DNA of 64,000 bases from Psychromonas ingrahamii 37 (GCF_000015285.1 NC_008709.1:2790001-2854000); one strand, 5' to 3'. Shown: positions 54,077 through 64,000, counted from the first letter of the stretch. Notes: generated by a model from the letters alone, not told the origin. Made by a program: numbers and translations.

Positions 54077-54868
54077 ATGATCCAAAACCAACTTATAACA
54101 CAGCCCCTTTCGGGTGCAGGTTATCTCCTTAAAGGCGCAAAACTTATCAGCCATCCCAAATTGCGGATTTTTGTATTGATACCGTTAATCATTAATATAC
54201 TTATTTTTGCCGCTGCCTTTTGGTTTCTGTTTAGTTCTATAACACAATGGATAGACAGTTATATGGCAGCTCTACCGGCATTTTTAAGCTGGTTAAATTA
54301 TCTTTTATGGCCTATTTTAGTCCTGACCATTTTGTTCGCTTTTACCTTTATTTTTTCTGCGGTCGCTAATTTAATCGCCGCCCCTTTTAATGGTTTATTG
54401 GCAGAAAAAACTGAAATAATATTAACCAATCAGCCATTAGATGATCCAGGTTTGTCTGACCTGATTAAAGATTTACCGCGTATATTTAAACGAGAGTTAC
54501 AAAAACTGGCTTACTTCTTGCCGAGAATGTTGTTCTGCGGTCTATTATTTTTTATTCCGGGTTTTGGACAAATAGTTGCCCCCTTTATCTGGTTTGTATT
54601 TGCAGGTTGGATGATGGCCATACAGTATGCTGATTTCCCCTTCGATAATCATAAAATTCCTTTTGCGACCATGAAACAGGCATTAAGGAAACGTTTAGGC
54701 AAAAATTTAACGTTCGGGATGCTGGTGAGTTTCTTTACGACTCTCCCTATTATAAACTTTATCATTATGCCGATTGCGGTGTGCGGCGCGACGGCTTTTT
54801 GGGTGGATGTCTATAAACAAGAATCACTAAACTCCCTCACTTCACCAGAAATCTCGGTTAATGATTAA
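54077..54868 (+). CDS. cysZ: Sulfate transporter CysZ
   Basis: A 263-residue inner-membrane protein of the CysZ/EI24 family, which supplies sulfate for cysteine synthesis. The start GAGYLLKGAKLISHPKLRIFVLIPLIINI and the LIAAPFNGLLAEK block are family hallmarks; about four to six hydrophobic segments follow. Divergent from zipA with a 166-bp intergenic region. Confidence 0.93.
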   Translation: MIQNQLITQPLSGAGYLLKGAKLISHPKLRIFVLIPLIINILIFAAAFWFLFSSITQWIDSYMAALPAFLSWLNYLLWPILVLTILFAFTFIFSAVANLIAAPFNGLLAEKTEIILTNQPLDDPGLSDLIKDLPRIFKRELQKLAYFLPRMLFCGLLFFIPGFGQIVAPFIWFVFAGWMMAIQYADFPFDNHKIPFATMKQALRKRLGKNLTFGMLVSFFTTLPIINFIIMPIAVCGATAFWVDVYKQESLNSLTSPEISVND

Positions 54869-55082
54869 GTGAAAACAGAGAAAAGCTTATGTACAGAGCG
54901 TTAGCAAAAGAACAAGTAGCCCTTGCTGTCAAGCTTAAAACTGCCAGCAGATACTAGAGAGGCAGTCAAATAGGTGAAGTATATTCGAACTTTCATAAAG
55001 CGCTGCGCCATGCAATGTGGCGTTATTCGTTGCAACAAAGAGCGTTAAAATGCAGCGTTATTCACTGTTGATTTGCTTGCGC

Positions 55083-55559
55083 TTAGGATTTTAATAATCG
55101 ATATAAGGTTGGCGCATCGAGTTTTTCTATATATTCCTCATAACCGATCCCTTTTTCAATAATATACTCAGTGAGTAACTTTTTTACCATTTGTAATAAC
55201 TGCTTAGGATCCCACACTTTTTCTAAAAAGTTATCAATTTTGGCGTTATTGATTGCATCGATAGTATCAGCTTGTGTTGCAAGGCCTGTTAACAGTAATT
55301 TTTTCGTGCCAAGAAAACGATTATCCATTGCCACTTCAGTCAATAACTCGACCCCTGATTTTTCCGGCATAATATGATCAGAAATAATCAAGGCGACATA
55401 TTTCTGCTGTGCATCGAACTCTTCTAATAGCGCTAAGCATTCAAAAGCAGACTCACACTCTTCAATATTAAATATATCGCTAAAATAATCGAGGTCGCGG
55501 CTGACCGATTCCAAGACGTCACGTTCATCATCAACACAAATAATATTAATTTTTTCCAT
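55083..55559 (-). CDS. Single-domain response-regulator receiver protein (copy 1)
   Basis: A 158-residue receiver with no output domain. The acidic pocket is VDDE (Asp10/Asp11), the phospho-acceptor is Asp61 (ISDHIMPEKSG), the switch Thr lies in LLLTGLA and the Lys in FLEKVWDP. A 35-residue tail (EYIIEKGIGYEEYIEKL) follows. It is downstream of an SLC13 transporter, 38 bp after that gene's stop. This pair is repeated in tandem at 57122-59050. Its partner kinase is not in the window; it could couple signalling to transport. Confidence 0.88.
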   Translation of the reverse strand: MEKINIICVDDERDVLESVSRDLDYFSDIFNIEECESAFECLALLEEFDAQQKYVALIISDHIMPEKSGVELLTEVAMDNRFLGTKKLLLTGLATQADTIDAINNAKIDNFLEKVWDPKQLLQMVKKLLTEYIIEKGIGYEEYIEKLDAPTLYRLLKS

Positions 55560-55597
55560 TTTTCTTTCTCAAATTAAATTGCTTAACAAAAAATGAC

Positions 55598-57016
55598 TTA
55601 GCCAATAAAATGGGCTTTATTCATAATGAATAACATAGCAAAGGCGACTGATATACCAATAATACCAATAATAATGCCGATTTTTGCCATCTGCTTGGTT
55701 TCAATATGACCTGAAGCATAAGCAAGTGCATTCGGTGGCGTGCTGACCGGTAATGACATACCTAATGATGCGGAGAACGTTACTGAAAGAATGAGTACCA
55801 CTTGCCCGCCATAGGGTAGTAATGAATGCATCGAAGCACCCAATGTAGCAACCAAAGGTAATAAAAGGTTTGCGGTGGCCGTATTGGACATAAAGTTAGC
55901 CATCAGTAAACACAGCATGGATGCCCCAACAATCAAAAGCAGAGGATGGAAATTATTAAAGGGGATAGCATCAACTACATGGGCAGCCAGTCCTGTTTTA
56001 TCAAGTGCCAACCCTAATGCTATACCACCAGAGACCAACCACAAGACGTCCCATGGAATATTTTTTAAATCTTCTTTGTTGATAATATTAAAGATGGAGA
56101 ATATCGCAACGGGGAGCATTGCGACCACATAGGAACTCATTCCATGCAGGTTTCCCATCAACCACAATAAAATGGTCAACAAAAAGGTGCCGTAAACTAA
56201 CCAGGCTTTAGGTGTTTTTAAAAATATTCCTTCAATATTTAAATCGATTTGCTGAGTTGATGTTGGAAATAGTTTTATTAATAATAACCAGGCGATAAAT
56301 AACATCACCACCACAAAAGGCACACCGATCGACATCCATTCAGCAAAACTAATACTGTTTTCATTCACTAAATATTTAAGTGCGACTGCATTAGGTGGAG
56401 TACCAATCGGGGTTGCTATACCCCCTATATTAGCCGCGACAGGGACCGATAAAGCAAATGCGACCTTACCCAAATCTTCAGCGGCAAATAACGCCAGCAC
56501 CGGTGTTAAAATAGACAGCATCATGGCGGTGGTTGCTGTATTACTCATAAACATAGAAAACACGGCGGTAATAAGCATAATACCAAGCATTACATACTTA
56601 GGATTGTAGCCAAAAGGACGTAATAATACGCGTGCTAAATTAATATCTAAACGGTATTTGGTAGCCGCCAGCGCTAAAAAGAAACCACCTAAAAAGAGCA
56701 TAATAATAGGCGATGCAAAGGTTGCCATAATGGCAGTTTGACTGAGCAACTGCCCTTGTTGTTCAGGAGCACTGTTAGTTGCGAACCATAATCCATTGTC
56801 CGAGATAAGTAACAGTTCTAAGACAATAATTAAAACGGAAGTGGCGTAGATAGGAATTGGCTCTAAAACCCAACATAGCGTAGCCATAACAAAAATAGCA
56901 ATCACCCGCTGCTCTACCAATGTTAAACCGTCAAGAGCAAAACTGTCAGCAGGTAATAAAAGCACAATTAATGGCAGTAAAATAGGTAAAGTATACTTTA
57001 AATTCCGCTTTAACAT
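55598..57016 (-). CDS. SLC13/DASS-family transporter (duplicate 1)
   Basis: A 472-residue sodium-coupled anion symporter. The SNT motifs are MSNTATTAMMLSIL and MSNTATANLLLPLV, with GGIATPIGTPPNAVAL and SLPVSTPPNALAY. RBS AAGGATT precedes the ATG. It heads a two-gene unit with the receiver gene and closely resembles duplicate 2. Confidence 0.9.
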   Translation of the reverse strand: MLKRNLKYTLPILLPLIVLLLPADSFALDGLTLVEQRVIAIFVMATLCWVLEPIPIYATSVLIIVLELLLISDNGLWFATNSAPEQQGQLLSQTAIMATFASPIIMLFLGGFFLALAATKYRLDINLARVLLRPFGYNPKYVMLGIMLITAVFSMFMSNTATTAMMLSILTPVLALFAAEDLGKVAFALSVPVAANIGGIATPIGTPPNAVALKYLVNENSISFAEWMSIGVPFVVVMLFIAWLLLIKLFPTSTQQIDLNIEGIFLKTPKAWLVYGTFLLTILLWLMGNLHGMSSYVVAMLPVAIFSIFNIINKEDLKNIPWDVLWLVSGGIALGLALDKTGLAAHVVDAIPFNNFHPLLLIVGASMLCLLMANFMSNTATANLLLPLVATLGASMHSLLPYGGQVVLILSVTFSASLGMSLPVSTPPNALAYASGHIETKQMAKIGIIIGIIGISVAFAMLFIMNKAHFIG

Positions 57017-57121
57017 TCAATAATCCTTTAATAAAGTGGTACTTCAGGCAGGGTAGAGTTATCAGTTGTAACACCTACCGTTAAAGTATAGCTTTATTCA
57101 TTATTGATGTGATTGCTGTGA

Positions 57122-57595
57122 TTATTTGAGTAATCGATATAAGGTCGGTGCATCCAGTTTTTCTATATATTCCTCATAATCGATCCCTTTCTCAATAATA
57201 TACTCAGTGAGTAACTCTTTTACCATTTGCAATAATTGTTTAGGATCCCACACTTTTTCTAAAAAATTATCAAGTTTGGCGTTGTTGATTGCCTCGATAG
57301 TATCAGCTTGTGTTGCAAGACCCGTTAACAGTAATTTTTTCGTGCCGAGAAAACGATTATCCATTGCCACTTCAGTCAATAACTCGACCCCTGATTTTTC
57401 CGGCATAATATGATCAGAAATAATCAAGGCGACATATTCCTGCTGCGCATCAAACTCTTCTAATAACGCTAAACATTCAAAAGCAGACTCACATTCTTCA
57501 ATATTAAACATATCGCTAAAATAATCGAGGTCGCGGCTGACCGATTCCAAGACTTCACGTTCATCATCAACACAAATAATATTAATTTTTTCCAT
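57122..57595 (-). CDS. Single-domain response-regulator receiver protein (copy 2)
   Basis: A 157-residue near-identical copy of the receiver protein at 55083-55559, differing at only about ten residues. The same pocket and phospho-acceptor (ISDHIMPEKSG) are intact. It follows duplicate 2 of the transporter with a 39-bp gap. The high similarity compared with the diverged transporters suggests recent duplication or gene conversion. Confidence 0.88.
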   Translation of the reverse strand: MEKINIICVDDEREVLESVSRDLDYFSDMFNIEECESAFECLALLEEFDAQQEYVALIISDHIMPEKSGVELLTEVAMDNRFLGTKKLLLTGLATQADTIEAINNAKLDNFLEKVWDPKQLLQMVKELLTEYIIEKGIDYEEYIEKLDAPTLYRLLK

Positions 57596-57634
57596 TTTTG
57601 CTTCCTCAAATTAAATTGCTTAATAAAAAATAAC

Positions 57635-59050
57635 TCAGCCAATAAAATTGGTTTTATTCAGAATAAATAACATAGCAAAAGCGACCAATACACCAACAAT
57701 ACCAATAATCACGCCTATTTTTGCCATCTGCTTGGTTTCAATATTACCCGATGCATAAGCCAGTGCATTAGGAGGCGTACTGATAGGTAATGACATTCCT
57801 AAGGAGGCAGCAAAAGTGACGGCCAGAATTAAGACAACTTCACCACCATAGGGTAATAAAGACTGCATTGTTGTTGCTAATGCAGCAATCAGGGGCAGTA
57901 ATAAATTGGCGGCCGCCGTGTGGGAGATGAAATTCGCCATCACTAAACACAACATGGAGGCGCCAAGGATCAATAAAAGAGGATGTAAATTGCCAAAAGG
58001 GATTGCATTAACCGCATTTTCCGCAAGACCGGATTTATCTAACGCGACACCTAATGCAATACCGCCTGATACCAGCCATAACACATCCCAGGATATGCGC
58101 TTTAAATCCTCTTTATTAATAATCTTAAAGGTCACAAAGACAGCGACCGGGATTAATGCCACAACATAGGCATTCATGCCATGTATATCACCCATTAACC
58201 ACAATAGAATAGTGCCGATAAAGGTAATATAAACCGTAATAGCTTTGGGGGTTTTTAAAAATTTACCTTTAATATTGAGATTGATTTTCTCCGTTGATGT
58301 TGGAAACAGTTTTATTAATAGTAACCAGGCGATAAATAACATCACCATCACAAAGGGCACACCAAAGACCATCCATTGCCCAAAGGAAATACTGTTTTCA
58401 TTGACTAAATATTTTAATGCGATGGCATTAGGAGGGGTGCCAATAGGAGTTCCTATGCCACCAATATTGGCGGCGACAGGCACAGATAACGAGAATGCAA
58501 CTTTGCCTAGGTCTTTAGTCGCTAGCAGGGCAATAACCGGTGATAAAATGGATAACATCATGACTGTCGTTGCAGTATTGCTCATAAACATGGAGAAAAC
58601 CGCCGTGATCATCATCAGACCCAACATCACATACTTGGGTTTACTGCCGAAGGGTTTAAGTAATACTCTGGCCAAATTAACATCTAAGCGATATTTGGTT
58701 GCCGCCATAGCCAAAAAGAACCCACCTAAAAAAAGCATAATAATAGGAGATGCAAAGGTTGCCATAATGGTTTGATAACCGATTAAATGGCCTAAATCCG
58801 GGCTGGGTGTTTTAAAAAACCATAACCCTTTGTCGGAAATTAATAATAACTCAGAGACAATAATAACCACTGAGGTTGCGAAAATAGGGATGGGCTCTAA
58901 TACCCAGCAAAGTGTCGCCAGCGCAAAAATCGCGATCACTCTTTGTTCAATTAGGGTAAGTCCAACAATACCAAAACTATCGCTGGGTAAAATAAGAATA
59001 ATGAAGGGGATACAAACAGGTAACAGGTACTTTAAATATTGACTTAACAT
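57635..59050 (-). CDS. SLC13/DASS-family transporter (duplicate 2)
   Basis: A 471-residue paralog of duplicate 1, same topology. The first SNT motif is kept (MSNTATTVMMLSIL), but the second is altered to ISHTAAANLLLPLI, where Asn of SNT becomes His. That position belongs to a sodium site in characterised family members, so coupling or specificity may differ. GGIGTPIGTPPNAIAL is retained. Confidence 0.9.
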   Translation of the reverse strand: MLSQYLKYLLPVCIPFIILILPSDSFGIVGLTLIEQRVIAIFALATLCWVLEPIPIFATSVVIIVSELLLISDKGLWFFKTPSPDLGHLIGYQTIMATFASPIIMLFLGGFFLAMAATKYRLDVNLARVLLKPFGSKPKYVMLGLMMITAVFSMFMSNTATTVMMLSILSPVIALLATKDLGKVAFSLSVPVAANIGGIGTPIGTPPNAIALKYLVNENSISFGQWMVFGVPFVMVMLFIAWLLLIKLFPTSTEKINLNIKGKFLKTPKAITVYITFIGTILLWLMGDIHGMNAYVVALIPVAVFVTFKIINKEDLKRISWDVLWLVSGGIALGVALDKSGLAENAVNAIPFGNLHPLLLILGASMLCLVMANFISHTAAANLLLPLIAALATTMQSLLPYGGEVVLILAVTFAASLGMSLPISTPPNALAYASGNIETKQMAKIGVIIGIVGVLVAFAMLFILNKTNFIG

Positions 59051-59135
59051 AGACGTAACTTTTTATTGTAATAAAAATTAATTGTCTATTAACCACAATA
59101 AAAAAAATTGCATTAGATCACTTAAAAGTCAAAAA

Positions 59136-59161
59136 AGCCTTTTTGTATTCTCAAAAAGGCT
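59136..59161 (-). terminator. Terminator of pepN
   Basis: The stem AGCCTTTTTG/CAAAAAGGCT with a 6-nt loop runs into TTTTTTGAC on the minus strand, 20 bp after the pepN stop. Confidence 0.85.
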
Positions 59162-59180
59162 GACTGGATCACTTTAATGG

Positions 59181-61823
59181 TTACTGCTTTAGTGCTTTGC
59201 TGACTTTTTCATATAAATCTAAGGCTAAATCATCAAGCTGCAGTAAACGATTTAACTGTTTTTTAATTAAATTTTTACGATTTTCATCCAAGCGTTTGAA
59301 TTGAATTAACGGCGTTATTAAGCGCGCAGCCACTTGTGGGTTCTGCTTGTTTAATTTTATCAACTGCTCAGTTAAAAAGTGATAACCACTGCCATCTTCA
59401 GCATGAAAATGATAAGGATTATTTTGCGCGAATGCGCCCACTAGTGAGCGCAGTCGGTTAGGATTATTAAAATCAAAACTGCGATGCTTAAATAATGCTT
59501 TTACATTATCTAATACATCAGACCGGTCCTGGCTTGCCTGAATGACAAACCATTTATCCATAACTAAACCATTTTCAAACCACTTCTCTTCAAAATCCTG
59601 CATAACCGTTTCCCGGCATGCAAGTGAAGCACTATTAGCCGCAACTAACCCTGCCAGATGATCGGTCATATTATTGCAATGGGCAATTTGTTTCACCACC
59701 AGTTCATTACCTAAGGCCGGATCCGCTTTGGCAATAAATAACAATGCCAAGTTAGCCAGTTGACGATCGGCGATATCTGCGGTGATGGCCAGATATTCTC
59801 CCGCCACTTGACGTGCATGATAAACAGTAACAAATTCAGAGTGTAAAGCCATAGCCAACTGGCTCAACATAAATTCACGCGCCCGATGCAGCGCTTCAAT
59901 ATCAACCCGGTCAAATAATTCCATTGCGCCTGTTTCCGAGATAAACTCAAACATATTGGCAATCAGCGCAGGATCTAATAACTCACTTACCAAGACCCCT
60001 TTAAAACCTTCAATAAACAGTGCCGGCAGCTTCATCTCTTGTTTATCCTGCAGACGCTGCACATTTAAAGCTAAGTATTTATTAAATAACGTTTGCCCTG
60101 CATCCCAGCGGGAAAATTCATCACTGGCAAAATTCATCAAATGTAAAAGCTGTAAATCCGAGTAGGCATATTGGTATTTGACGGGCGCTGAAAAACCTCT
60201 GAACAAAGAAGGAACCGGTTTTTCGCTAATATTTTGAAATACAAAAGTCTGCTCTGTATGGGTTAAACTCAATATGGTATTGGTTTTATTATCAGCGAGC
60301 TTCAGTGCATTGCCCTGCTTATCTAATAACTCAATAGCAATAGGGATATGCAGCGCTTGTTTTATTTTTTGATCTGCTGTTGGCTGCGTTTTTTGTTTAA
60401 AGGTCATTTGATAACAGTTTTTTGACAGATCAAAATGATCGCTGACATGCACATTTGGAGTGCCTGATTGTGAATACCAACGTTTAAACAGGGTTAAATC
60501 AATCTTACTTGCATCTTGCATCGCGGCAATAAAATCATCACAGGTGACTGCTTGCCCGTCGTGACGCGCAACATATAACTCCATGCCCTGCTGGAATGCC
60601 TTTTCACCTAATAAAGTGTGTAGCATACGAATAACTTCAGATCCTTTTTCATACACGGTTAAGGTATAAAAATTATTCATTTCCATCACTGAAGCGGGCC
60701 GAATCGGGTGTGACATTGGTCCCGCATCTTCAGCAAACTGATGATTACGCATGGTTTTTACATTAGCGATACGATTAACACTGCGACTGCCCAAATCTGA
60801 ACTGAACTCCTGATCGCGAAAAACGGTTAATCCTTCCTTCAAGCTCAATTGGAACCAATCGCGGCAGGTAATTCGGTTACCCGTCCAGTTATGAAAATAT
60901 TCATGACCGATCACAGCTTCAATACCTAAAAAGTCCTGATCCGTTGCACTTTGCGCATTCGCTAGAACAAATTTGGAATTAAAGATATTTAATCCTTTGT
61001 TTTCCATCGCCCCCATATTGAAAAAATCCACCGCAACGATCATATAAATATCTAAATCGTATTCAAAATTAAAGCGCTGTTCATCCCATAACATGGCTTT
61101 TTTCAGTGAAATCATGGCATGGGCGGTTTTGTCTAAATTGCCTTTATCAACAAAGAGCTCTAAAGCCACTTCGCGGCCGCTTTTGGTGGTAAAGGTATCT
61201 TTTAAACAATCAAAGTCTCCACCCACCAGAGCAAACAGATAAGCAGGCTTTGGAAAGGGATCAGACCAGCTAACCCAATGCCGACCATTGTCTAAATCGC
61301 CCTGATCAACGGGATTACCATTGGATAAAAGAAAAGGGTACAAGTCTTTGTCTGCACTGATTTTGGTGGTAAATTTGGCCATTACATCGGGTCTGTCCAG
61401 ATAATAAGTAATGCGCCTAAAACCTTCCGCTTCACATTGAGTACAAAATGCGCCACCTGATTTATATAAACCTGAAAATGAAGTATTCGCCTGCGGGTTT
61501 ATTTCAGTATGAATTTCCAAGGTAAATGTCTGCGGCAGATAAGACAATTCTAAACCCCCTTTCACCAACTTATAATCCGGATGGTTGACACCATTAACCA
61601 ACAGCTTCTTAAGTTGTAACTGCTCACCAAATAAAAACAGAGGTTGCTGATGCTCACCAACACGGATCACGGAGCTCACGGCTTTAACTAAGGTAGTCGT
61701 ATCATAAAGCTCAAATTCGAGATCAATACTGTCTATCTCATAATTCGACACTTGGTAATCTGAAAGATATTTTTCTTTTGAATTTTTTTCTACAGTATTT
61801 TCAATCGAGGTAACTTGACTCAT
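59181..61823 (-). CDS. pepN: Aminopeptidase N
   Basis: PepN is the main broad-specificity zinc aminopeptidase of M1 family, acting in cytosolic peptide turnover. The 880-residue product has the exopeptidase motif GAMENKGLN and the zinc motif HEYFHNWTGNRITCRDWFQLSLKEG (HExxH...E). Length is as in E. coli (870). AAAGGGTG precedes the ATG. Monocistronic, with its own terminator. Confidence 0.97.
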   Translation of the reverse strand: MSQVTSIENTVEKNSKEKYLSDYQVSNYEIDSIDLEFELYDTTTLVKAVSSVIRVGEHQQPLFLFGEQLQLKKLLVNGVNHPDYKLVKGGLELSYLPQTFTLEIHTEINPQANTSFSGLYKSGGAFCTQCEAEGFRRITYYLDRPDVMAKFTTKISADKDLYPFLLSNGNPVDQGDLDNGRHWVSWSDPFPKPAYLFALVGGDFDCLKDTFTTKSGREVALELFVDKGNLDKTAHAMISLKKAMLWDEQRFNFEYDLDIYMIVAVDFFNMGAMENKGLNIFNSKFVLANAQSATDQDFLGIEAVIGHEYFHNWTGNRITCRDWFQLSLKEGLTVFRDQEFSSDLGSRSVNRIANVKTMRNHQFAEDAGPMSHPIRPASVMEMNNFYTLTVYEKGSEVIRMLHTLLGEKAFQQGMELYVARHDGQAVTCDDFIAAMQDASKIDLTLFKRWYSQSGTPNVHVSDHFDLSKNCYQMTFKQKTQPTADQKIKQALHIPIAIELLDKQGNALKLADNKTNTILSLTHTEQTFVFQNISEKPVPSLFRGFSAPVKYQYAYSDLQLLHLMNFASDEFSRWDAGQTLFNKYLALNVQRLQDKQEMKLPALFIEGFKGVLVSELLDPALIANMFEFISETGAMELFDRVDIEALHRAREFMLSQLAMALHSEFVTVYHARQVAGEYLAITADIADRQLANLALLFIAKADPALGNELVVKQIAHCNNMTDHLAGLVAANSASLACRETVMQDFEEKWFENGLVMDKWFVIQASQDRSDVLDNVKALFKHRSFDFNNPNRLRSLVGAFAQNNPYHFHAEDGSGYHFLTEQLIKLNKQNPQVAARLITPLIQFKRLDENRKNLIKKQLNRLLQLDDLALDLYEKVSKALKQ

Positions 61824-61928
61824 TTTAGGGCACCCTTTTTTGTAGCAGATTCATAATAGTGAGTACCAATATACAAGATGGCTTAAGGAATGCTAAGCGC
61901 TTATCTGTAAACTTACAAAAAAAATCAT

Positions 61929-64000
61929 TCAACTTGGCTTTTGCAAGGCTAATTTCATATAGATCACCCCTTCCTGCATATCTCTTTCAAGTTCAAACCC
62001 TAATTTTTTAGACAAACTTGCCATGCCGACATTAGAGAGCATCGTCATCCCGGTTAAATAAGTGGTGCCTTTAGCTTGTTGGTATTGAATGATTTTTTGT
62101 AACAATATTTTACCTAATCCTAAGCCCTGCAGATCGGAACGCACTACCATCGCAAATTCAGCATCAATATTATCGGAGTCAACCGATGCGTTAACCACGG
62201 CCAAGGTTTCCTGCTCATTAAGTTCATCAAAACGCACAGCAATAAAGGCCATTTCTCGCTCGTAATCAATCTGGGTTAATGTCGCCATCTCTTCATGACT
62301 CATTTTCCCGCGCTGTGAAAAGTAACGTTTATAACGATCCTCTTCACTTAATGCCGCATCAAAAATTTGATGGCGCGCCTCATCTTCCGCTTTAATGGGA
62401 CGAATTAATATCTGTTCACCATTTTTAAGCCGCACCGGCTCCTCTAACTGTTTTGGATAAGGCGTGATCGCAAACTTGCTCTGTGCACTAATTTCTGAAT
62501 GCAGAAGATGCATTTGACTGTCTAAAACAATCACTTTTTTACCTGTTACTAACACAGGATTGAGATCTAATTCGTTGATTTCTCTATTATCTATTAACAT
62601 TTGTGAGATTTTAGTCAGCATTAAGCACACGGCATCCATATCAAAATCCTGCGCCGCTTTTTTGACCTGAATCTTTTTCTCTTTAATGCCCTGAATCATC
62701 AGATAACGTGCTAATGCCATGTTTAACGGCGGCAAAGCAACCACCGAGTTCTCCAGAGCGGTTTGCAGATCCCGCGCATCACTTTCCTGTGAAATAGCAA
62801 TAACAGGACCAAAAATGGGATCCTGTTTAATCATGACCCGCAACTCTAACCCCAGGCCACTAGCGACCATTTTTTGCAGCGTAAATCCGGTTAAACGAGC
62901 CTCTGGCAATAAGGTTTTAACCCGTTTGTGAATCGCTTTTAAGGCCACATCTAATTCACGTAAATTATTAATGTTTAAAATCACACCATGGACGAGGGAT
63001 TTGTAGGCAATATCGGGTGAGTTAATTTTCACTGCCAAGGGGAAACCAATATATTTTGCTTTTTCTAACGCCTCCTCTGCTGACTCTACCACCAGGGTTT
63101 CGATAGTATCCAGCTGATAAGCTTCTAATATAGGTTTTGTCTGGAAAGTATTGAGCTTTATTAATCCTGAATCCAGGTCAACAAGACGTTTAATATATAT
63201 CGATGCAGCGTACATATCATAAAATAAATTTTCCGGGGTACTGCTGGGTGTTTCCATTAATAACTTTTTATTACGCCGATATTGTACTAAATGCATAAAG
63301 GCAGTAATGGCCCCCTTTGGGGTTCTTAGAGTGCCAATGTTTGCTTGGGAAAATAATAGTCGAGCAGATTTTGCAGCATCCTCTCCTGTCCAGTTGGTCA
63401 GGAGGTTCACCCGTTTTTTGTTGGGATGTTTTTCAATAACATCAATGATGGCTCGCGCGCAGGCTTCACTGTCAGATAATGCAGAGGGGGAATGCATAAT
63501 TAATATCGCATCAACTTGATCACTGTTCATTAAAATATTTAATGCCGTCGCATAACGTTTTGGATCGGCATCGCCAATCATATCGACGGGGTTATTATGT
63601 GACCAGTTACTGGGTAAGCAGTTATTTAATCGTGTCATCAAATCATCATCAAGCTCGGCCAGCCGCCCACCCTGTTCAACTAAATCATCGACGGCTAAAA
63701 CACCTAACCCTCCTCCGTTGGTAATAATAGCTAAACGCTCACCGTGCAGATAGTTTGAGTAGGCCAGCGTCTCAACCGCTGCAAACAGCTCATGGAAATC
63801 ATAAACACGCAACATACCAACGCGTTTAAAGGCCGCATCATAAACACGGTCATGTCCATATTGGCCATTGCTGTGCAGCGCTGCGGCCTTCGCCCCTAAA
63901 AATGAACGGCCAGCTTTAATCACCACAACAGACTTATGCTGAGAGATGGCCCGCGCGGCGGATAAAAAGGCACGTGCATCGGAGATGCTATCGATATATA
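61929..64000 (-). CDS. Pat/PatZ-type acyl-CoA synthetase-like protein acetyltransferase (partial)
   Basis: A fusion of an acyl-CoA synthetase (NDP-forming)-like region, an ATP-grasp-like middle and a C-terminal GNAT acetyltransferase domain, as in Pat (YfiQ/PatZ), which acetylates lysines of Acs and other proteins. Seen here: AIITNGGGLGVLAVD, NNPVDMIGDADP, VKINSPDIAYKSLVHGVILN and, in the GNAT domain, EFAMVVRSDLQGLGLGKILLQKII. The 5' end is outside the window: coding sequence continues to the edge (SISDARAFLSAARAISQHKS). A start near 63926 is therefore internal. Confidence 0.9.
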   Translation of the reverse strand, partial: YIDSISDARAFLSAARAISQHKSVVVIKAGRSFLGAKAAALHSNGQYGHDRVYDAAFKRVGMLRVYDFHELFAAVETLAYSNYLHGERLAIITNGGGLGVLAVDDLVEQGGRLAELDDDLMTRLNNCLPSNWSHNNPVDMIGDADPKRYATALNILMNSDQVDAILIMHSPSALSDSEACARAIIDVIEKHPNKKRVNLLTNWTGEDAAKSARLLFSQANIGTLRTPKGAITAFMHLVQYRRNKKLLMETPSSTPENLFYDMYAASIYIKRLVDLDSGLIKLNTFQTKPILEAYQLDTIETLVVESAEEALEKAKYIGFPLAVKINSPDIAYKSLVHGVILNINNLRELDVALKAIHKRVKTLLPEARLTGFTLQKMVASGLGLELRVMIKQDPIFGPVIAISQESDARDLQTALENSVVALPPLNMALARYLMIQGIKEKKIQVKKAAQDFDMDAVCLMLTKISQMLIDNREINELDLNPVLVTGKKVIVLDSQMHLLHSEISAQSKFAITPYPKQLEEPVRLKNGEQILIRPIKAEDEARHQIFDAALSEEDRYKRYFSQRGKMSHEEMATLTQIDYEREMAFIAVRFDELNEQETLAVVNASVDSDNIDAEFAMVVRSDLQGLGLGKILLQKIIQYQQAKGTTYLTGMTMLSNVGMASLSKKLGFELERDMQEGVIYMKLALQKPS

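Overview
The window looks like a chromosomal segment of a cold-adapted, marine-type gammaproteobacterium. Psychromonas or a close relative is my best guess, but this is inferred from gene content and not from any search. Core genes are present in gammaproteobacterial order: zapC-pyrD, tsaB beside yoaA, and cysZ divergent from zipA at a zipA-ligA locus. The DNA is AT-rich, and a DUF3494 (ice-binding-type) exported protein fits a cold habitat. No tRNA, rRNA, CRISPR array or prophage module was seen.

Layout. 0-10.2 kb is mostly housekeeping: rlmG, an NSS-family Na+ symporter, zapC, pyrD, an exported lysozyme-like protein, tsaB, yoaA and a YgbA-family gene. A 140-bp direct duplication of the yoaA/ygbA divergent promoter encloses about 0.9 kb of extra DNA. 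10.2-15.8 kb is an accessory island: an ATPase plus TIR-effector pair that looks like a defence system, attC-like palindromes, dispersed repeats and a REP-associated transposase with its REP repeats. 15.8-21.4 kb carries an RsbQ-type hydrolase coupled to a PAS-GGDEF-EAL protein, then a CHAP-type peptidoglycan hydrolase gene broken by an exact 11-bp tandem duplication. 21.8-28.5 kb has a glutamate-synthase-like flavoprotein, an ohrR/ohr pair with palindromic operators, a 2OG-Fe(II) oxygenase divergent from a LysR regulator, and the DUF3494 protein.

29.3-35.6 kb is a six-gene minus-strand operon: a PhoU-like/APH-kinase fusion, a GAK-type ATP-grasp enzyme, HprK-related kinase B, a histidine phosphatase, a metallophosphoesterase and an amphi-Trp protein. 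It matches the predicted GAK (Grasp And Kinase) system, whose biological role is, to my knowledge, not established. It is the leading candidate for an undescribed system here.

36-43 kb is loose, repeat-rich DNA with a fasciclin protein, ChrA, a sulfotransferase, decayed transposases and small genes. 43.2-47.7 kb holds a heterodimeric ABC exporter with one degenerate ATP site. 48.4-64 kb returns to transport and housekeeping. At zipA the canonical ligA survives only as a 79-codon relic, and a divergent NAD+-dependent ligase gene lies just beyond it. cysZ, a tandem duplication of a receiver-protein/SLC13-transporter pair, pepN and a Pat-type acetyltransferase cut by the window edge complete the segment.

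At least five families of short dispersed repeats fill most long intergenic gaps. All product names come from reading motifs and recalled family sequences; no search was run.
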